Source: Allomyces macrogynus ATCC 38327 (taxonomy: Eukaryota > Blastocladiomycota > Blastocladiomycetes > Blastocladiales > Blastocladiaceae). Taken from it: a stretch of 64,000 nucleotides of DNA. Shown piece after piece: positions 43,299-57,465 of the stretch. The translations under genes were made by a program, and so were the position numbers. The stretch's first letter is position 1. Each line of letters starts with the position of its first letter. The DNA is taken from positions 485,159 to 549,158 of the forward strand of contig GG745359.1 of assembly GCA_000151295.1 (NCBI GenBank), read 5' to 3'. Under the pieces are notes generated by a model. The model ran no database searches. It saw only the letters and a list, made by a program, of their open reading frames with translations, and had not been told where the DNA came from.

Positions 43299-44100
43299 TG
43301 GATGGATGGGACGCCGAGGGATGGGCGTGAAAAAGTTTTCCCAGGGATTCAAATGTATTTATGACGTGTATAGGCTGCTGAACTGCGTGGAGACGACGGC
43401 ATGGACCTGAACGTGCTGACGGTTTGATGAACGGAGCACGAAACGCGCAAACAAATGAGCCACAGAACCCGTGTCGAAGCGGCACGATCACTCGGAAAGA
43501 TTCAGGATCCCTGTGCCGTGACGGCGACGCTTGCCGCAGTGGCGTCGGCGACGACGAGATGTGGGGGCAGGCGTCGAATTGGCGGGATGTTGCTGGTTGC
43601 CTGATGCACAGTCCATATTTTGGGAGACGGCGGCGAAGCTATCCTTATCTTTCAGTATCTCTGGTTGGTCGTCGTCGTGAACATTTGTTGCTTGTCCTTG
43701 GTTGAGTTTCATTTCCAGCAATGGCCGATGCAACTCTGAATTCCGCCAGCAGGAGAAAGCCGGAATGCCCGTTCAGACAACTCGGACCAGCTGGAGGAAT
43801 GAGAGCTGTCAACAACTGCCGCCGCTATGCAGGATATTAAGCGCGCAAATTGGTTCCGGTCGCGGTGCATTCATACTCTTGCTATGAGTGACAATGAGCC
43901 CACCAGAGCAATCAGGTCATGCCTTTGCTTTTGCGCATATCCGCCTCCTGCTGTCCAAGAGGTTGTGAGGCAACCAAAGAACAGGTCAAGAGCAAGCCGA
44001 AACCGAACGAAATGCTCACATCCTCCCCAACAATCATTCACGACAAACCTAGTACAAACATGACTACCAAGGCCATCGAACCACTGCATCTCGCGACACG
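43299..44100. other. No gene seen
   Basis: This 800 bp after the SUMO E3 stop shows only short chance frames. Confidence 0.4.
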
Positions 44101-45200
44101 AGCCCATTAATCGCGCTGCCTCGCGAATTGACAGAAGCGGTCACTCGCTGCATCGTTGCATTTGACAACAGCGACTTCCTGTACTGCTCGTCCGCGACTG
44201 ACGTGGTGAAATTGGCGTTTGCTGCTCTTCTATTTCCGCCCGCAGTCAATGCTGTGCTGCGGCATCATCAATTCTTTGAATACCCCTCGTCAGACGTGCC
44301 AAGCAAGGTTTTTTTGGCATGGATGATGTGGGCAGGCTGCACCAGGAATGCGATGGCCCTGGCGAGTTACCACGGCACTACTTGGTTCTGCCATTACGCA
44401 ACAATCAACTTTGCACAATTCACGTCAATCCGAGCCACCTTCAAGAAAAATTCCAAACAAGCCGACATTGGTCTTTGCTACCCGTGTCGCGTACCATAAT
44501 ACGGCGGCTCAACTTTGGTCTCCACCCCAAATGGAGTCTCATGGGGCTCATTGGTGCTACTACTAGCTTGACCATAAAGCATCCACTCCCGCCTCGCTGT
44601 CCTGAAGTGCACATGCATTGCCTGAGTCCCAATCTGCTTGGGATTCCCGTTGATTTTTTTTGCCAGACAGTGTGCGGTCGCTGTCTCTGTGCGGCAATCG
44701 ATCGCTCCTGCTTGTAGTCCCGTTTCCTGCACATCTGACGCTCTTGTCACGTCCCACATGTACTTTCCGGACGATTTGGGCGCAAGCCTGCTCGAGCGTG
44801 CACCTGTGACTTTGAAATATATATATTTTGATTTCCAGGGCTCCACTGATGCTGGCGACACAGCTAGCCTTGATTCAGGCTATTCTGCGGTTGACCATCT
44901 TGACCAGTCTTCGATTTGACTGCAAAAGCGCCCAGGGATTGGATATGGTCATGGCAGCGCTTCCTTCCTTGCAGCAGTTGCGCATGTCAATCTTCATCTA
45001 TGTTGACTGCATTTTTTTCGCATCCGTCCCAACTGTCGGAGCAATCATCATGGGTCAAGATGGTGCGCGCCATGCCACGTTGTGTCTCAGCGCTCCAGCT
45101 CAGCTTGATTGAACGATTGGCGATTGATGATGCTGATACGTTTCTGACCCAGCTTAAAAAAAATCGTCGAGGCACTGCCAACGGCCATGGACGCGCTCCA
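44101..45200 (+). pseudogene. Decayed F-box/LRR-like paralogue
   Basis: An N-terminal part reads ALPRELTEAVTRCIVAF then TDVVKLAFAALLFPPAVNAV, matching LPDDILDKIMDAIWR and LALAAPSLFAPAIRAAI of the gene at 10699. A different frame gives RHYLVLPLRNNQL and SRHWSLLPVSRTIIRRLNFG, matching RKWYIVMPRR and RKWTLLWVPRATIRRFHF. Weak LRR-like pieces (for example MVMAALPSLQQLRMSIFIYV near 44945-45005) continue to about 45200. Frame changes and stops make it non-functional. It lies nearly 30 kb from the other family members. Confidence 0.65.
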
Positions 45201-46885
45201 GATTGACCTGGTGGGGTATCCACCACATCTTTGCCACTTGCACTGACACTTAGCAGCTTGTCGTTGTGGCCTAGTCGAATGGAGCACCAGATATTGGGCC
45301 AGTTCTTGACGACATTTTTGCGCTGCTCCTCGTCATTGAGCATCCTGAGCGCCCTGCCGCGCGCCTGATTGAGAATACAGCGAGGGGCTCTGTGGTCAAT
45401 GAAAGACGTACGGCCTGCAACAGAGTGACGCGGAAATGGAAATGTTGAGATCCTTGACAGACAAGACCACTGACATGGTGGTGATGCGATCATGCCAGCG
45501 CGATCCTTCCACGTCTTGCGACGCCCCAAAGCTGCACGCCGTCATTACTGCAAGAGATATCTGACTGACGGTGGCATGAAAGTGGGCACGCGTGGTGAGC
45601 AGAAAGTGGCATGTGTGGTGAGCTGATCTGATTTATTGGCTCTGGCGCAATTTGCATGCCAACCGTGTCAGTCGCATCCCCCACGTCTTTGTTGCTTGCT
45701 TAGTTGAATCCGCGTATCAACTACTTGGGAACATTCACAAGCCTACGAGCCGAGCCAACTCGGGACAAATACCGTGCTTGGGCCGTCGTTTGTTTGCCTG
45801 TGCACCAAGTACAGCGACTGACCTATGGCTCTCTCCATATTCGCTGCTGACCTCTGCCGCCCTTTTCTCTCGCACCACCCAGTTCCCGCACTCTCGGGAA
45901 TCTTCAATCGACCCAATCTTGACGACCGACCGACCTCCAGGAGACGGTGCTTCTTGCGGACAACTGTAGCACATACAAGACTGGGGCGAGACGTGCAGAG
46001 TCTGGCCAAGCATGCGTTTGCTTGCAGCTCAAGATCGACACGATCCAACTCAGGATGCTTGCTCGCGGCCAACCGTCATCATGTCAATCCCAACCTAACG
46101 CGCGAGAATAAATGATCTTTATCTGGACGTGTATCGGCAAACGAAGGAAGGACATAAAGGGAGACCGAAATCAAAAACAGGGGAACCAAGCACACGAGAG
46201 ATGGCTTAACACAGCACAAGGTCACCAAGAACAAACGGTCAGATCGAGCGACACAGCGCGACGCGAACGGGAATGGAAGAGGTGAACCGGCCACCACACG
46301 CGAGCAGCGGCCACATCGTAAAAATACCAGGGGGCCAAGCCCGCTGATCCACACCACGAGATGAACGAACGAAAACAAACCAAACGCGAAGAATACAAGG
46401 AATGGGAGGGGGGATATGGACGGTGAGAGGGGCAAAACCGAAGTCAACAAAACGGACGCGGGACAGAACCCCGTCTAGGGGCCGTCGTGTAAAGCGTCGA
46501 TGAGGAAGGGGAAGCGAAAGACGAAACGACAAAAAAAGGGAGAGCAGACGCGCGATACAACACTACCGGCACCGCAAAAACCCAGCAGATAGATAAACGA
46601 ACAAGGGAAGGGCAAACGAGAGAGAAGAGGAGAAGGAGGGGCATCTACATTGTGGTCGACCCCGGCGAAAAAAAGAAAGGCGTGGGGCCACAAAGATGGG
46701 CAGAGCGTGGGGTAAAAAAAAAGGAAGAAAACGTATTCACAGAAGAAAATGACCCGAGCATTGGGGAGGGGGATCGGCGAGCGAGCGAGTGATGATTTCA
46801 CGTCCCACGGTCCGATCGGCAGCGTACATGCGCGGTAATGCGCGGCCATGCGGGGTCAAGTTGTGTTGCACCAGGCCACTCTTTT
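45201..46885. other. No gene; right part is a pyrimidine-rich 3' flank of a minus-strand gene
   Basis: No convincing coding sequence. From about 46100 to 46885 the plus strand is strongly purine-rich, so the transcript of the minus-strand gene ending at 46886 would be C/T-rich, as in other 3' flanks here. Confidence 0.45.
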
Positions 46886-47964
46886 TTACTTGCGCAGGTG
46901 CGCGCGAGCGGCGGCGGCAGCGCGCAAGTCGACTTCTTGCCCGGTCCACGGGTCCATGATCTTGACGGGGCTCGGGACGACGGCGGTGTTGGTGCGCGGG
47001 ACGGCCGACACCGAGGTAGCAACGACTGCGGGCGGAGCAGCGACGGGAGTTGCGGGCGAGAACTCGTCCGAGGCCAACGACGAGGTTGACGACCAGGCGC
47101 GCGACCGGCGCGACGATGTGGAAGAGGGCGTGTCGGTGGGCGACGGCGTCCGGTACTTTGCGGCAGCAGCAGCCGCGGCCCAGTGCGGGTGCAAGTGCGC
47201 CACGAGCGCGTGGTGTAGGTCGTCCTCGGAACAGCCGTGGTCCTTGGCCAAGGTCGCGTAGGGTAGCGGGCAGAAGGAGGCGTCCTCGACGAGCGAGAAG
47301 GGCGCGGGCTGGTGCGGCGGTGGGGGAGGGGTGGCGGCGCGGTGCGCAGCCAGATTGTCGGACGAGCCGTTGCCGTGGCCGTGCTGATGGGTCAAGTCGA
47401 GCGCGGCGAGGCCCTCGGCGAGCGCCCAGTCGTGGTGGTCGGCTTGGTGCAGGGCCGAAGCGAGCCCACGGCTGGCACGACGGTGCCACCAGTTGGCGAG
47501 CAGGCGGTCTGCGTCGGCAGCAGCGTTGGTCGACGTGGGCTGGTGGTGGTTGAAGTACCGCGGGGCCATGGCCGCCGCATTGGCCGCCGAAGCGCGCGAT
47601 CCGCGACGACGCGCAGCGAACCTTGGTGCGCGTGCTGCTGCTGATGCTGGTGGTGGTGCTGCTGCAAATAGTGCGCGTGCATGGCGCGCTGCTGTTGCGC
47701 CTGGTGAAGGTGGAGCTGCTGCTGCTGATGCTGGCGCGCGGCGGCCTGGGCGTGCGCGTAGGAGAAGCCGACGTCACCGTCGTCGTCGTCATGACCGTGG
47801 CCGTTGAGCGGCGGCGGGTTGAGATGGTGCGCTTGGTGGGCGGCGTGCGGCGGCGAGGCAAGCGAGAGCGAGGTGGTGGCGCTGGGCGTGGAGAGAGCCC
47901 AGGGCCCCTGCGCGGCGAGCGCGGCCGAGGCGGCGGCAAACGGGACGAGGTGGGCGCCAACCAT
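46886..47964 (-). CDS. His/Gln-rich protein, frame switch in the middle
   Basis: From the ATG at 47964 the minus strand reads MVGAHLVPFAAASAALAAQG and, through a His/Gln-rich zone, QQQQLHLHQAQQQRAMHAHY up to about 47620. The second half lies in another frame: [80 protein letters not shown], ending VKIMDPWTGQEVDLRAAAAA and a basic tail (stop at 46886). Both frames are open through the CAG/CAC-rich junction, so the switch could be a repeat-length error, a real slip, or an intron (possible GTCGTC to CACCAG, about 70 bp, weak donor). I do not recognise the family. Confidence 0.5.
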
Positions 47965-48396
47965 CTTGTTCGAGTGTTGGTGGTCGGGGCAGTTGCGGGG
48001 CCGTGGTGGTCGGTGGTGGAGTGCGGTGGAGCGGGAGCGAGGGGGGGAGCGAGCGCGCGCAGGTCGGATTGCTTGCGTGTCCCGAAGAACGAGCAGCAAC
48101 GAGCAGCAACGAGCAGCGAGCAACGAGCAACGAGCGCACGCCGTCGCGCGCGTTGGGCAGCCCTTGTTCCCGTGGGGCGGCAAGCCACGGCACTTTGCGC
48201 GCGCTTGGCACGTGCCGGTCACGCCTTGGAGATGCCATCTCTGTCGCTCCTGTCCCCGCACCTCCAACCGATGCCTCGCACCATCGCTTCCCGCCTGCCG
48301 CCAGCCGATGGCCGCGGCCGTTGCTCGCGCCGCGCTGCACCTCGCGACCCTCTGCCTCCGCCCGCCCCGCACGCGACTCCCCGCACTTGAAACGCC
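47965..48396. promoter_or_regulatory. Divergent promoter region with minisatellite
   Basis: 432 bp between the divergent starts of the His/Gln-rich gene and COA3. It contains a GAGCAAC/GAGCAGCAAC-type minisatellite at about 48087-48136. No TATA box is recognised. Confidence 0.5.
48087..48136 (+). repeat. GAGCA(GC)AAC minisatellite
   Basis: Imperfect tandem units of 7 and 10 bases (GAGCAGCAAC, GAGCAAC) repeated about five to six times in the promoter interval. Confidence 0.85.
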
Positions 48397-48683
48397 ATGG
48401 CCGCCCCCGCCTCGGCCCACGACGCGCTGCGCTCGCGCTTCCGCGGCAAGAACGCACTCATCGGCGTTGCGCTCTTTGGCTTTTGCGCCTCGGTCTGTGC
48501 GTAGCGCCTTGGCCAACGTGCGCGCTCGCACTCGTTCCTCACCCTACGCTCCTGCTGCAATCCCAAACAGTCACCTACTCGATCATGGCCGTGAAGCAGG
48601 AAAAGTTTGACGACGTCGAGGCCATGCTCGACGAGAAGCGCAAGCAGCGGGCTGCGCAGGGCCACACTGCCGCGCGCACCTAA
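48397..48683 (+). CDS. COA3: Cytochrome c oxidase assembly factor 3 (COA3-like)
   Basis: Two exons (48397-48496 and 48571-48683) join in phase through a 74 bp intron (GTGCGT to AAACAG) to give 70 residues. The protein reads LRSRFRGKNALIGVALFGFC, ASVFTYSIMAVKQEKFDDVE and ends DEKRKQRAAQGHTAART. A basic FRGKN stretch followed by one membrane segment, a Tyr-Ser junction and AVKQEKFDDV is the conserved core of COA3 (CCDC56). COA3 is a small inner mitochondrial membrane protein that works with Cox14 in early Cox1 synthesis and assembly. The N-terminal arm is short, as usual for fungal members. Identification rests on the core motif and topology. Confidence 0.8.
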
Positions 48684-49225
48684 GAATGCCAGTGGATTTG
48701 AGATCGGCGGTGTGGAAGACATTTTAGTTTCTTGTGCTGCCCTTCTGGTCTCGATGCTCTCTTGTCAGCAACAAAACAAACGGCCGTGCATGTTGGCAAA
48801 GAGCTGCGATTGCCATGGCAGAACGCGCACGTGTCCGCGTCTGGTGCAGCGGCCGCCAGGGATGAAGCGCGCGACAGGAAGCGCCGCCGCCACCAATTTG
48901 TTTGCCTTCCACCACCACTTCCATCGCGGCAGCCGCGTCGTCGTCGTCGGCCAGCGACGCTCCTCCCGCACCAGCCGCTGCTCCGCCGCAAGACTTGCTG
49001 CATTCAGCGCGCGCAAGGCCCGCGCTCCGCACCCGCCGCTGCCCGCGTGCCGAAGGGCTGCCGCTGGCGAGCATCGACGTCCTCTTTCCGGTCCTTTCAA
49101 GAGATCAACCCACCCACCCACCCACCCACCCACCAACCAACCAGACAACCTCGTAAAATCGCTAGCACCCTCGCCAAACCCATTGACCTGCCCTGTTCGA
49201 CCCGCGCTGATCCGCTGCCGCCAAG
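48684..49225. promoter_or_regulatory. Upstream region and leader of Pkc1
   Basis: 542 bp between the COA3 stop and the Pkc1 start codon. A C-rich CCCA tandem run lies at about 49106-49142. A long frame through here in phase with part of Pkc1 lacks a convincing start and reads like leader sequence. Confidence 0.45.
49106..49142 (+). repeat. (CCCA)n short tandem repeat
   Basis: CCCA units repeated about six times, then CCAA units, about 85 bp upstream of the Pkc1 start codon. Confidence 0.85.
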
Positions 49226-52978
<3,753 letters not shown>

Positions 52979-53397
52979 GCGGTGTGCGGTGTGCGTCGGT
53001 TTGGTTATTTGGTGGTTGCCGGTTGTTGTGTACGACCTTCTCTCTGTCATTTTTATTTTCGTTGATCGTCGTCGCACTCTGGTTTGTTTCTATTGCTCGC
53101 CCAACGTTGACGATGCCCTTTCTCTCTTCTTTCGTTTCTCGGCTATCATTACGTAGCGTTCTTTTGCACGGGCTTTATGCTTGCCGTGATTGCCCCCCTA
53201 CCTCCTTCGTGATCCCTTTTGATGCTGCCGTTGAGCAAAATACACGGTTCCACCCGCTTTGGCAACTTGGCTTCAAGCGCGCACAACGATATGCATGTTG
53301 CAAGGTTGATTCTCTGCTAGGAGGCTGACTTTATGAGCAAAAGCAACGTCAACCCGTCATTTCCACCATTCCTTACTTTTGATCCAGGACGTGGTGG
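52979..53397. other. 3' flank of Pkc1
   Basis: Pyrimidine-rich on the coding strand (TTCTCTCTGTCATTTTTATT, TTTCTCTCTTCTTTCGTTTC near 53037-53137), probably the 3' untranslated region. No gene is seen. Confidence 0.45.
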
Positions 53398-53695
53398 TGA
53401 CGGTGTGTGCGGGTATGGCGACTTGGGAGGGACTGTGACGAGGAAGAAGGCGGAAATGGACATGGACTCGCGTTTGCTGCTTGCTCTTTGCACAACTTGG
53501 ACGGCCCTTGCCGTGGATTGGCAGCTCCACGACAGAGAACCAATCGCACCGTGTCTGATAATACAACCACGACGTGGTGCAGAACCGTCTTTGGTCTCAT
53601 AATGATGGGTGGGATATCGTTACGTGGCAGAGGGGCGATGAATGATAGAGGAAGAGATAGGTGGATCGTGGTGGATGAGTACATGAAAAACGACG

Positions 53696-53735
<40 letters not shown>

Positions 53736-54435
53736 GGAAAAAACACAAAGTCGTCGGCATCGAGGTGGCCGACTTTCTTGGCTTGATCACTTGGCCGCGC
53801 AGGAGCGGCGCCGGCGCGGATCGTTGAGGCCCTCGGCGTAAAGCGCGTCTTAGCCGGCCTTGACGCCGCCCTCCTCCTTGACAATGATCACGGGCACGGC
53901 CGCGTGGTGCAGGCAGTAGGACGACGTCGACCCGAGAATGGCCCTAGTGACGGCGAGCCGCAAGGCGTGAATGGGCGTTGGGCGAGCGGCCAGGAGCGCC
54001 AAGTGGACGTACCGCTTGACGGTGCCGCCGGCGTGTGCGCCGAGAATCAGCATGCTGGCGCGCGTGTCGCGAATATAGTCGAGAATCACGTCGCGCACGT
54101 CGTTGTCGGCGGCCTTGAGCGTGACGAGCTCAAACGAGAGCGGCACCGACATCTGTTTCACGAAATCCCCAATATGCATGGCCGCGTACTCGCAGATGCG
54201 CTGCGCGCGCGCGTCGGCCTTGAGCTCGCGCTTGCTCGTCTTCACGTCGCCGCCACCCAACAGGCCCGACGCCGTTTTGTAGGTCGAGACGGTCAGAACG
54301 ACCAGATGATCGCGCTCCGGGTGCACCATTTCCTTGAGCGTCCACGCCAGCGCGACCTGCGACGCGACCGAGTCGTCCATGGCCAGCACCAACAGCCGCT
54401 TGCCGAGCAAACCCAGCGACGTGGTCGTGGCCACC
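53398..54435 (+). repeat. Inverted repeat, left arm
   Basis: About 1.04 kb that reappears in inverted orientation at about 58301-59345. The match runs from GGTGGCCACGACCACGTCGC near the USP start, through the USP coding region, a 37-38 base A/T homopolymer and 300 bp of flank, fading near TGTGCGGG at the outer end. Arms and homopolymers are nearly identical except for small indels in the right arm. A 515-base N gap lies in the spacer. Confidence 0.9.
53696..53733 (+). repeat. Poly-A tract in inverted-repeat arm
   Basis: Thirty-eight consecutive A on the plus strand. Its partner is a 37-base T-tract at 59009-59045 in the other arm. Confidence 0.9.
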
Positions 54436-54464
54436 GTCGACGAGCGCGCGTGCGGCGCCGCCAT
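53850..54464 (-). CDS. Universal stress protein (UspA fold) domain protein
   Basis: A single minus-strand frame of 204 residues starts MAAPHARSSTVATTTSLGLL. The UspA fold is evident: GKRLLVLAMDDSVASQVALA with the strand-one Asp pair, WTLKEMVHPERDHLVVLTVS, VPLSFELVTLKAADNDVRDV, and ASMLILGAHAGGTVKRYVHL. The C-terminus LGSTSSYCLHHAAVPVIIVK corresponds to the G-S-T-S nucleotide-binding loop and last strand. The GxxGG and GSTS motifs suggest ATP binding. UspA-type proteins in fungi relate to stress or nucleotide sensing; a specific role is not shown. An almost identical but indel-damaged copy is at 58301-58892. The start lies at the edge of the duplicated segment, so the first ten or so residues are unique to this copy. 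Confidence 0.88.
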   Translation of the reverse strand: MAAPHARSSTVATTTSLGLLGKRLLVLAMDDSVASQVALAWTLKEMVHPERDHLVVLTVSTYKTASGLLGGGDVKTSKRELKADARAQRICEYAAMHIGDFVKQMSVPLSFELVTLKAADNDVRDVILDYIRDTRASMLILGAHAGGTVKRYVHLALLAARPTPIHALRLAVTRAILGSTSSYCLHHAAVPVIIVKEEGGVKAG

Positions 54465-54542
54465 GCCGACACCAGCCGGCTCGGGTTCCAGTCGCTAGAC
54501 CACCAGCCGCGTCGGTCGCCATGAACGCCGTTGTCGACCTTC

Positions 54543-55193
54543 TCAGTACGTGTCGGAAGGGTGCGCTCGGAGCGCAACCGCGGCGCGNNNNNNNNNNNNN
54601 NNNNNNNNNNNNNNNNNNNNNNNNNNNNNNNNNNNNNNNNNNNNNNNNNNNNNNNNNNNNNNNNNNNNNNNNNNNNNNNNNNNNNNNNNNNNNNNNNNNN
54701 NNNNNNNNNNNNNNNNNNNNNNNNNNNNNNNNNNNNNNNNNNNNNNNNNNNNNNNNNNNNNNNNNNNNNNNNNNNNNNNNNNNNNNNNNNNNNNNNNNNN
54801 NNNNNNNNNNNNNNNNNNNNNNNNNNNNNNNNNNNNNNNNNNNNNNNNNNNNNNNNNNNNNNNNNNNNNNNNNNNNNNNNNNNNNNNNNNNNNNNNNNNN
54901 NNNNNNNNNNNNNNNNNNNNNNNNNNNNNNNNNNNNNNNNNNNNNNNNNNNNNNNNNNNNNNNNNNNNNNNNNNNNNNNNNNNNNNNNNNNNNNNNNNNN
55001 NNNNNNNNNNNNNNNNNNNNNNNNNNNNNNNNNNNNNNNNNNNNNNNNNNNNNNNNNNNNNNNNNNNNNNNNNNNNNNNNNNNNNNNNNNNNNNNNNNNN
55101 NNTGAGCGGGTCGGCCACGCCGGCGCCGGCGACGGCCGGGTCGTCGCGCACGACCTCGGCAGTGGAGGGACGGATTTCGGTTGCGCGCAACAT
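54543..55193 (-). CDS. Protein interrupted by the assembly gap, unrecognised
   Basis: On the minus strand an ATG at 55193 begins MLRATEIRPSTAEVVRDDPA, VAGAGVADPL and runs into the N gap. Beyond the gap a frame reads RAAVALRAHPSDTY and stops at 54543. Whether both belong to one protein depends on the gap, whose stated length may be arbitrary. The stop lies about 80 bp upstream of the USP start on the same strand. Too little sequence remains to name a family. Confidence 0.35.
   Translation of the reverse strand: MLRATEIRPSTAEVVRDDPAVAGAGVADPLXXXXXXXXXXXXXXXXXXXXXXXXXXXXXXXXXXXXXXXXXXXXXXXXXXXXXXXXXXXXXXXXXXXXXXXXXXXXXXXXXXXXXXXXXXXXXXXXXXXXXXXXXXXXXXXXXXXXXXXXXXXXXXXXXXXXXXXXXXXXXXXXXXXXXXXXXXXXXXXXXXXXXXXXXXXXRAAVALRAHPSDTY
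54588..55102. other. Assembly gap (515 N)
   Basis: A run of 515 N. Frames crossing it have no coding meaning. It lies inside the spacer of the inverted repeat. Confidence 1.
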
Positions 55194-55901
55194 GGTGGAG
55201 GGTCGTGGTGGTGCGTGCGGCGCTCCGTGCGGGAGGCTGTTGCTGGCTGGTGGGAGGGTGGGTGGATGTCTAGCAGCGCAGAGGATGCGTTTCGAAAACG
55301 GCGAGGGGGAGAGAAGGGCGGCGCGACCCGCTCCAACAATCACGGCGGGCATCAGCCGAGGAGGCGCGCTGCACTCCAGTCAGTTCGCAGCGCTGGATCG
55401 GCGGCCGTTTCATCGGGCGTGACGTGTCGCGGCCGGCCCGGAGCGCTGCGTCCCGCGTGTGACCGCAGCAGTGCTGCTGGCCGGAACGCATCGGTCTCGC
55501 CGCGAGCCCGGTCGGCGCGGACGTCGGCCAGCAGATGAGACATGACGGCCGACGCGTCTCACGCGTCCCGTGCGTGCGGCGAGGCCAATACGCACGTGCT
55601 GAGGTGAAGTGGTTGCTGCCGCGCGACCAGTCACGCACGGAGACGTGATCCGGTCCACAAACAGCGTGATCGCTCCGGCGCGCCGCCACCGAGCAGCTGG
55701 CCACCATTCCAGCTGGTCGTTGCTGGCCCGGAATACGACCGCCTGCCCGCCACGACCGCCGAATCCCGTGCGGCCCCCGCCACTCGCCGCACTCGACCCG
55801 CACCCCCGGTTCCCTGCGCAACCGCCACCCCAGCCGGCTGCCAGACCCGCCCCCGTCGCTGGTCTGCCGCCGCCTGCCGCTCCACCCGCGCCCTGTTGAC
55901 C
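55194..55901. promoter_or_regulatory. Divergent region upstream of the La-module gene
   Basis: 708 bp of GC-rich sequence between the gap-interrupted minus-strand gene and the La-module gene. Long frames here are chance frames of GC-rich DNA. It should contain both promoters. Confidence 0.4.
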
Positions 55902-57465
55902 ATGTCGCACGACGACGCTGTCGCGGCTGCTGTCGCCTCGCCCGTGGCCGTGGCTGACCAGGCGCCCGCTGCTGCTGCGGCCGCTGCCGTCGATGCCATC
56001 GACGACTTCGCGCCCGTGATTTCGCGTCGCAAGCGCAAGGAGCAGGCCAAGGAGCAGAAGATCATGCAGGCCAAGCACGCCGCCGCCTATGCCCCGCGCG
56101 CACCGCGTTCCGAGGCGGGGTCGCGTCCGGCATCCGCACGGGCATCGGCGGCCACGTCGCCCGCTGGGTCGCCCGTCGTCGAGAACAAGGAGCTCCCAGC
56201 ACCGTCAGCTGACTCGGCGACGCCCTCGCCGACCGCGGCCTTCGAGGCGGCGCCCAAGCCGGCGTTTGTGCCCGCACCGGTGCCCGCCGTCAACGCCTGG
56301 GGCAAGGTCCCGGCCGTGGCGCCCGCGCTGATTCCGGCTGGTGCGTAACTTCTCTTGGTCTAGCTCCATTTTCGGCCCCTCTGACCCGGCGCTCACGCGA
56401 TTCTTCTATTGTTCCCTGTGCCTGTTCTTAGCCCCGACGGCTGACGACGCTGGCAAGTGGCCCACGCTCGACCGGGTCAAGTCGGCCGCCACGTCGCCCG
56501 TCACAACGCGCGCACCGACGCCGTCCCCCGCTGGCGACGAGGCCACGCCCGTCGCCGCCAAGGACGCCGAGGAGAAGCCGAGCTCCGGTGCGACCACGCC
56601 GCGCAAGGGCAAGAAGGCCTCGTGGACGACCTTGCCTATTCCGATTGTGCCCGCCAAGCCGCCGCGCGCCGCGCCCGCTTCGACGGGGGCACCGCGTGCC
56701 CCGCGTCCGCCGCGCCGTGACGCCAAGCGCGGCCCTCGTGGTGCCTCTGCCGCCAAGGACGTCGCTGCGCCCGCCGCCGATGCGTCCACGACCGCTCCTG
56801 CTGCTGACGCTGACGCGTCGGCTGATGCTGATGCCGCCCCCGCGGCCACCGACGCCGATGTTGCGTCGACAACCGTGCAAGCTGACGCGCCCGCTGCTGC
56901 TGCCGACCAGCACGCGCGCGGCCATCAGCAGCGTGTTTCGCGTGGTCCTCGCACGCACGGTGCCGCGCACACGCAGCGCCAGCACCACCACCAGCAGCAG
57001 CCACGCCAGGCCTCGGCGCACGGCCACTACAGCTACCGCACGCCTTACCCGTCGGCGCCGACGCCGGCCTACTCATACACGCACTCGGTGGCCTCGACAC
57101 ACTTCACGGTCGATACCGACACGCTCAAGCTCTACATTCAGAAGCAGGTTGAGTACTACTTCTCTGTCGACAACCTGTGCAAGGACCTCTACATTCGCCA
57201 GCACATGGACGCGACGCAGGGGTGGGTCCCGCTGACTGTGCTCGCCGCGTTCAACCGCGTCAAGCTGTTGACCGATTCGCTTGCCATGATTGCCGATGCG
57301 CTCATCGGGTCGACGGTCGTCGAGGTCTCAGCCGACCGCTTGGGCGTGCGCCCGCGCGACGACTGGCAGCGGTGGATCCTGGCGCCGGAAATGCTCGCCG
57401 CGATTACCCCGGCAGTGCCGGCGGTTGCGCCCGCGGCGGCGGCTGCGGCGGCCGTGTCCAACTAA
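55902..57465 (+). CDS. La-module RNA-binding protein (LARP-like)
   Basis: Two exons (55902-56340 and 56432-57465) join in phase across a 91 bp intron (GTGCGT to TTCTTAG), giving 490 residues. Most of the protein is Ala/Pro/Thr-rich and low-complexity, with basic patches (ISRRKRKEQAKEQKIMQAKH, PRPPRRDAKRGPRGASAAKD) and a His/Gln stretch. A La-type winged helix begins near residue 377: LKLYIQKQVEYYFSVDNLCK, DLYIRQHMDATQGWVPLTVL, AAFNRVKLLTDSLAMIADAL and VRPRDDWQRWILAPE. This is the motif of LARP1/Slf1/Sro9-type proteins, which bind mRNA and modulate translation. No DM15 repeats follow; an Ala-rich tail ends the protein, so it resembles fungal Sro9/Slf1 more than animal LARP1. Confidence 0.88.

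Noticed and set aside
48087..48136. Possible CRISPR-like array
   Set aside because: Direct minisatellite units without unique spacers, in a eukaryotic promoter.
47623..48610. Long plus-strand frames over the His/Gln-rich gene and its promoter
   Set aside because: Arg/Gly/Val-rich antisense frames. The COA3 core motif lies in a different frame and gives a clean two-exon gene.
54293..55538. Long frames containing hundreds of X
   Set aside because: They cross the N gap and have no coding meaning.
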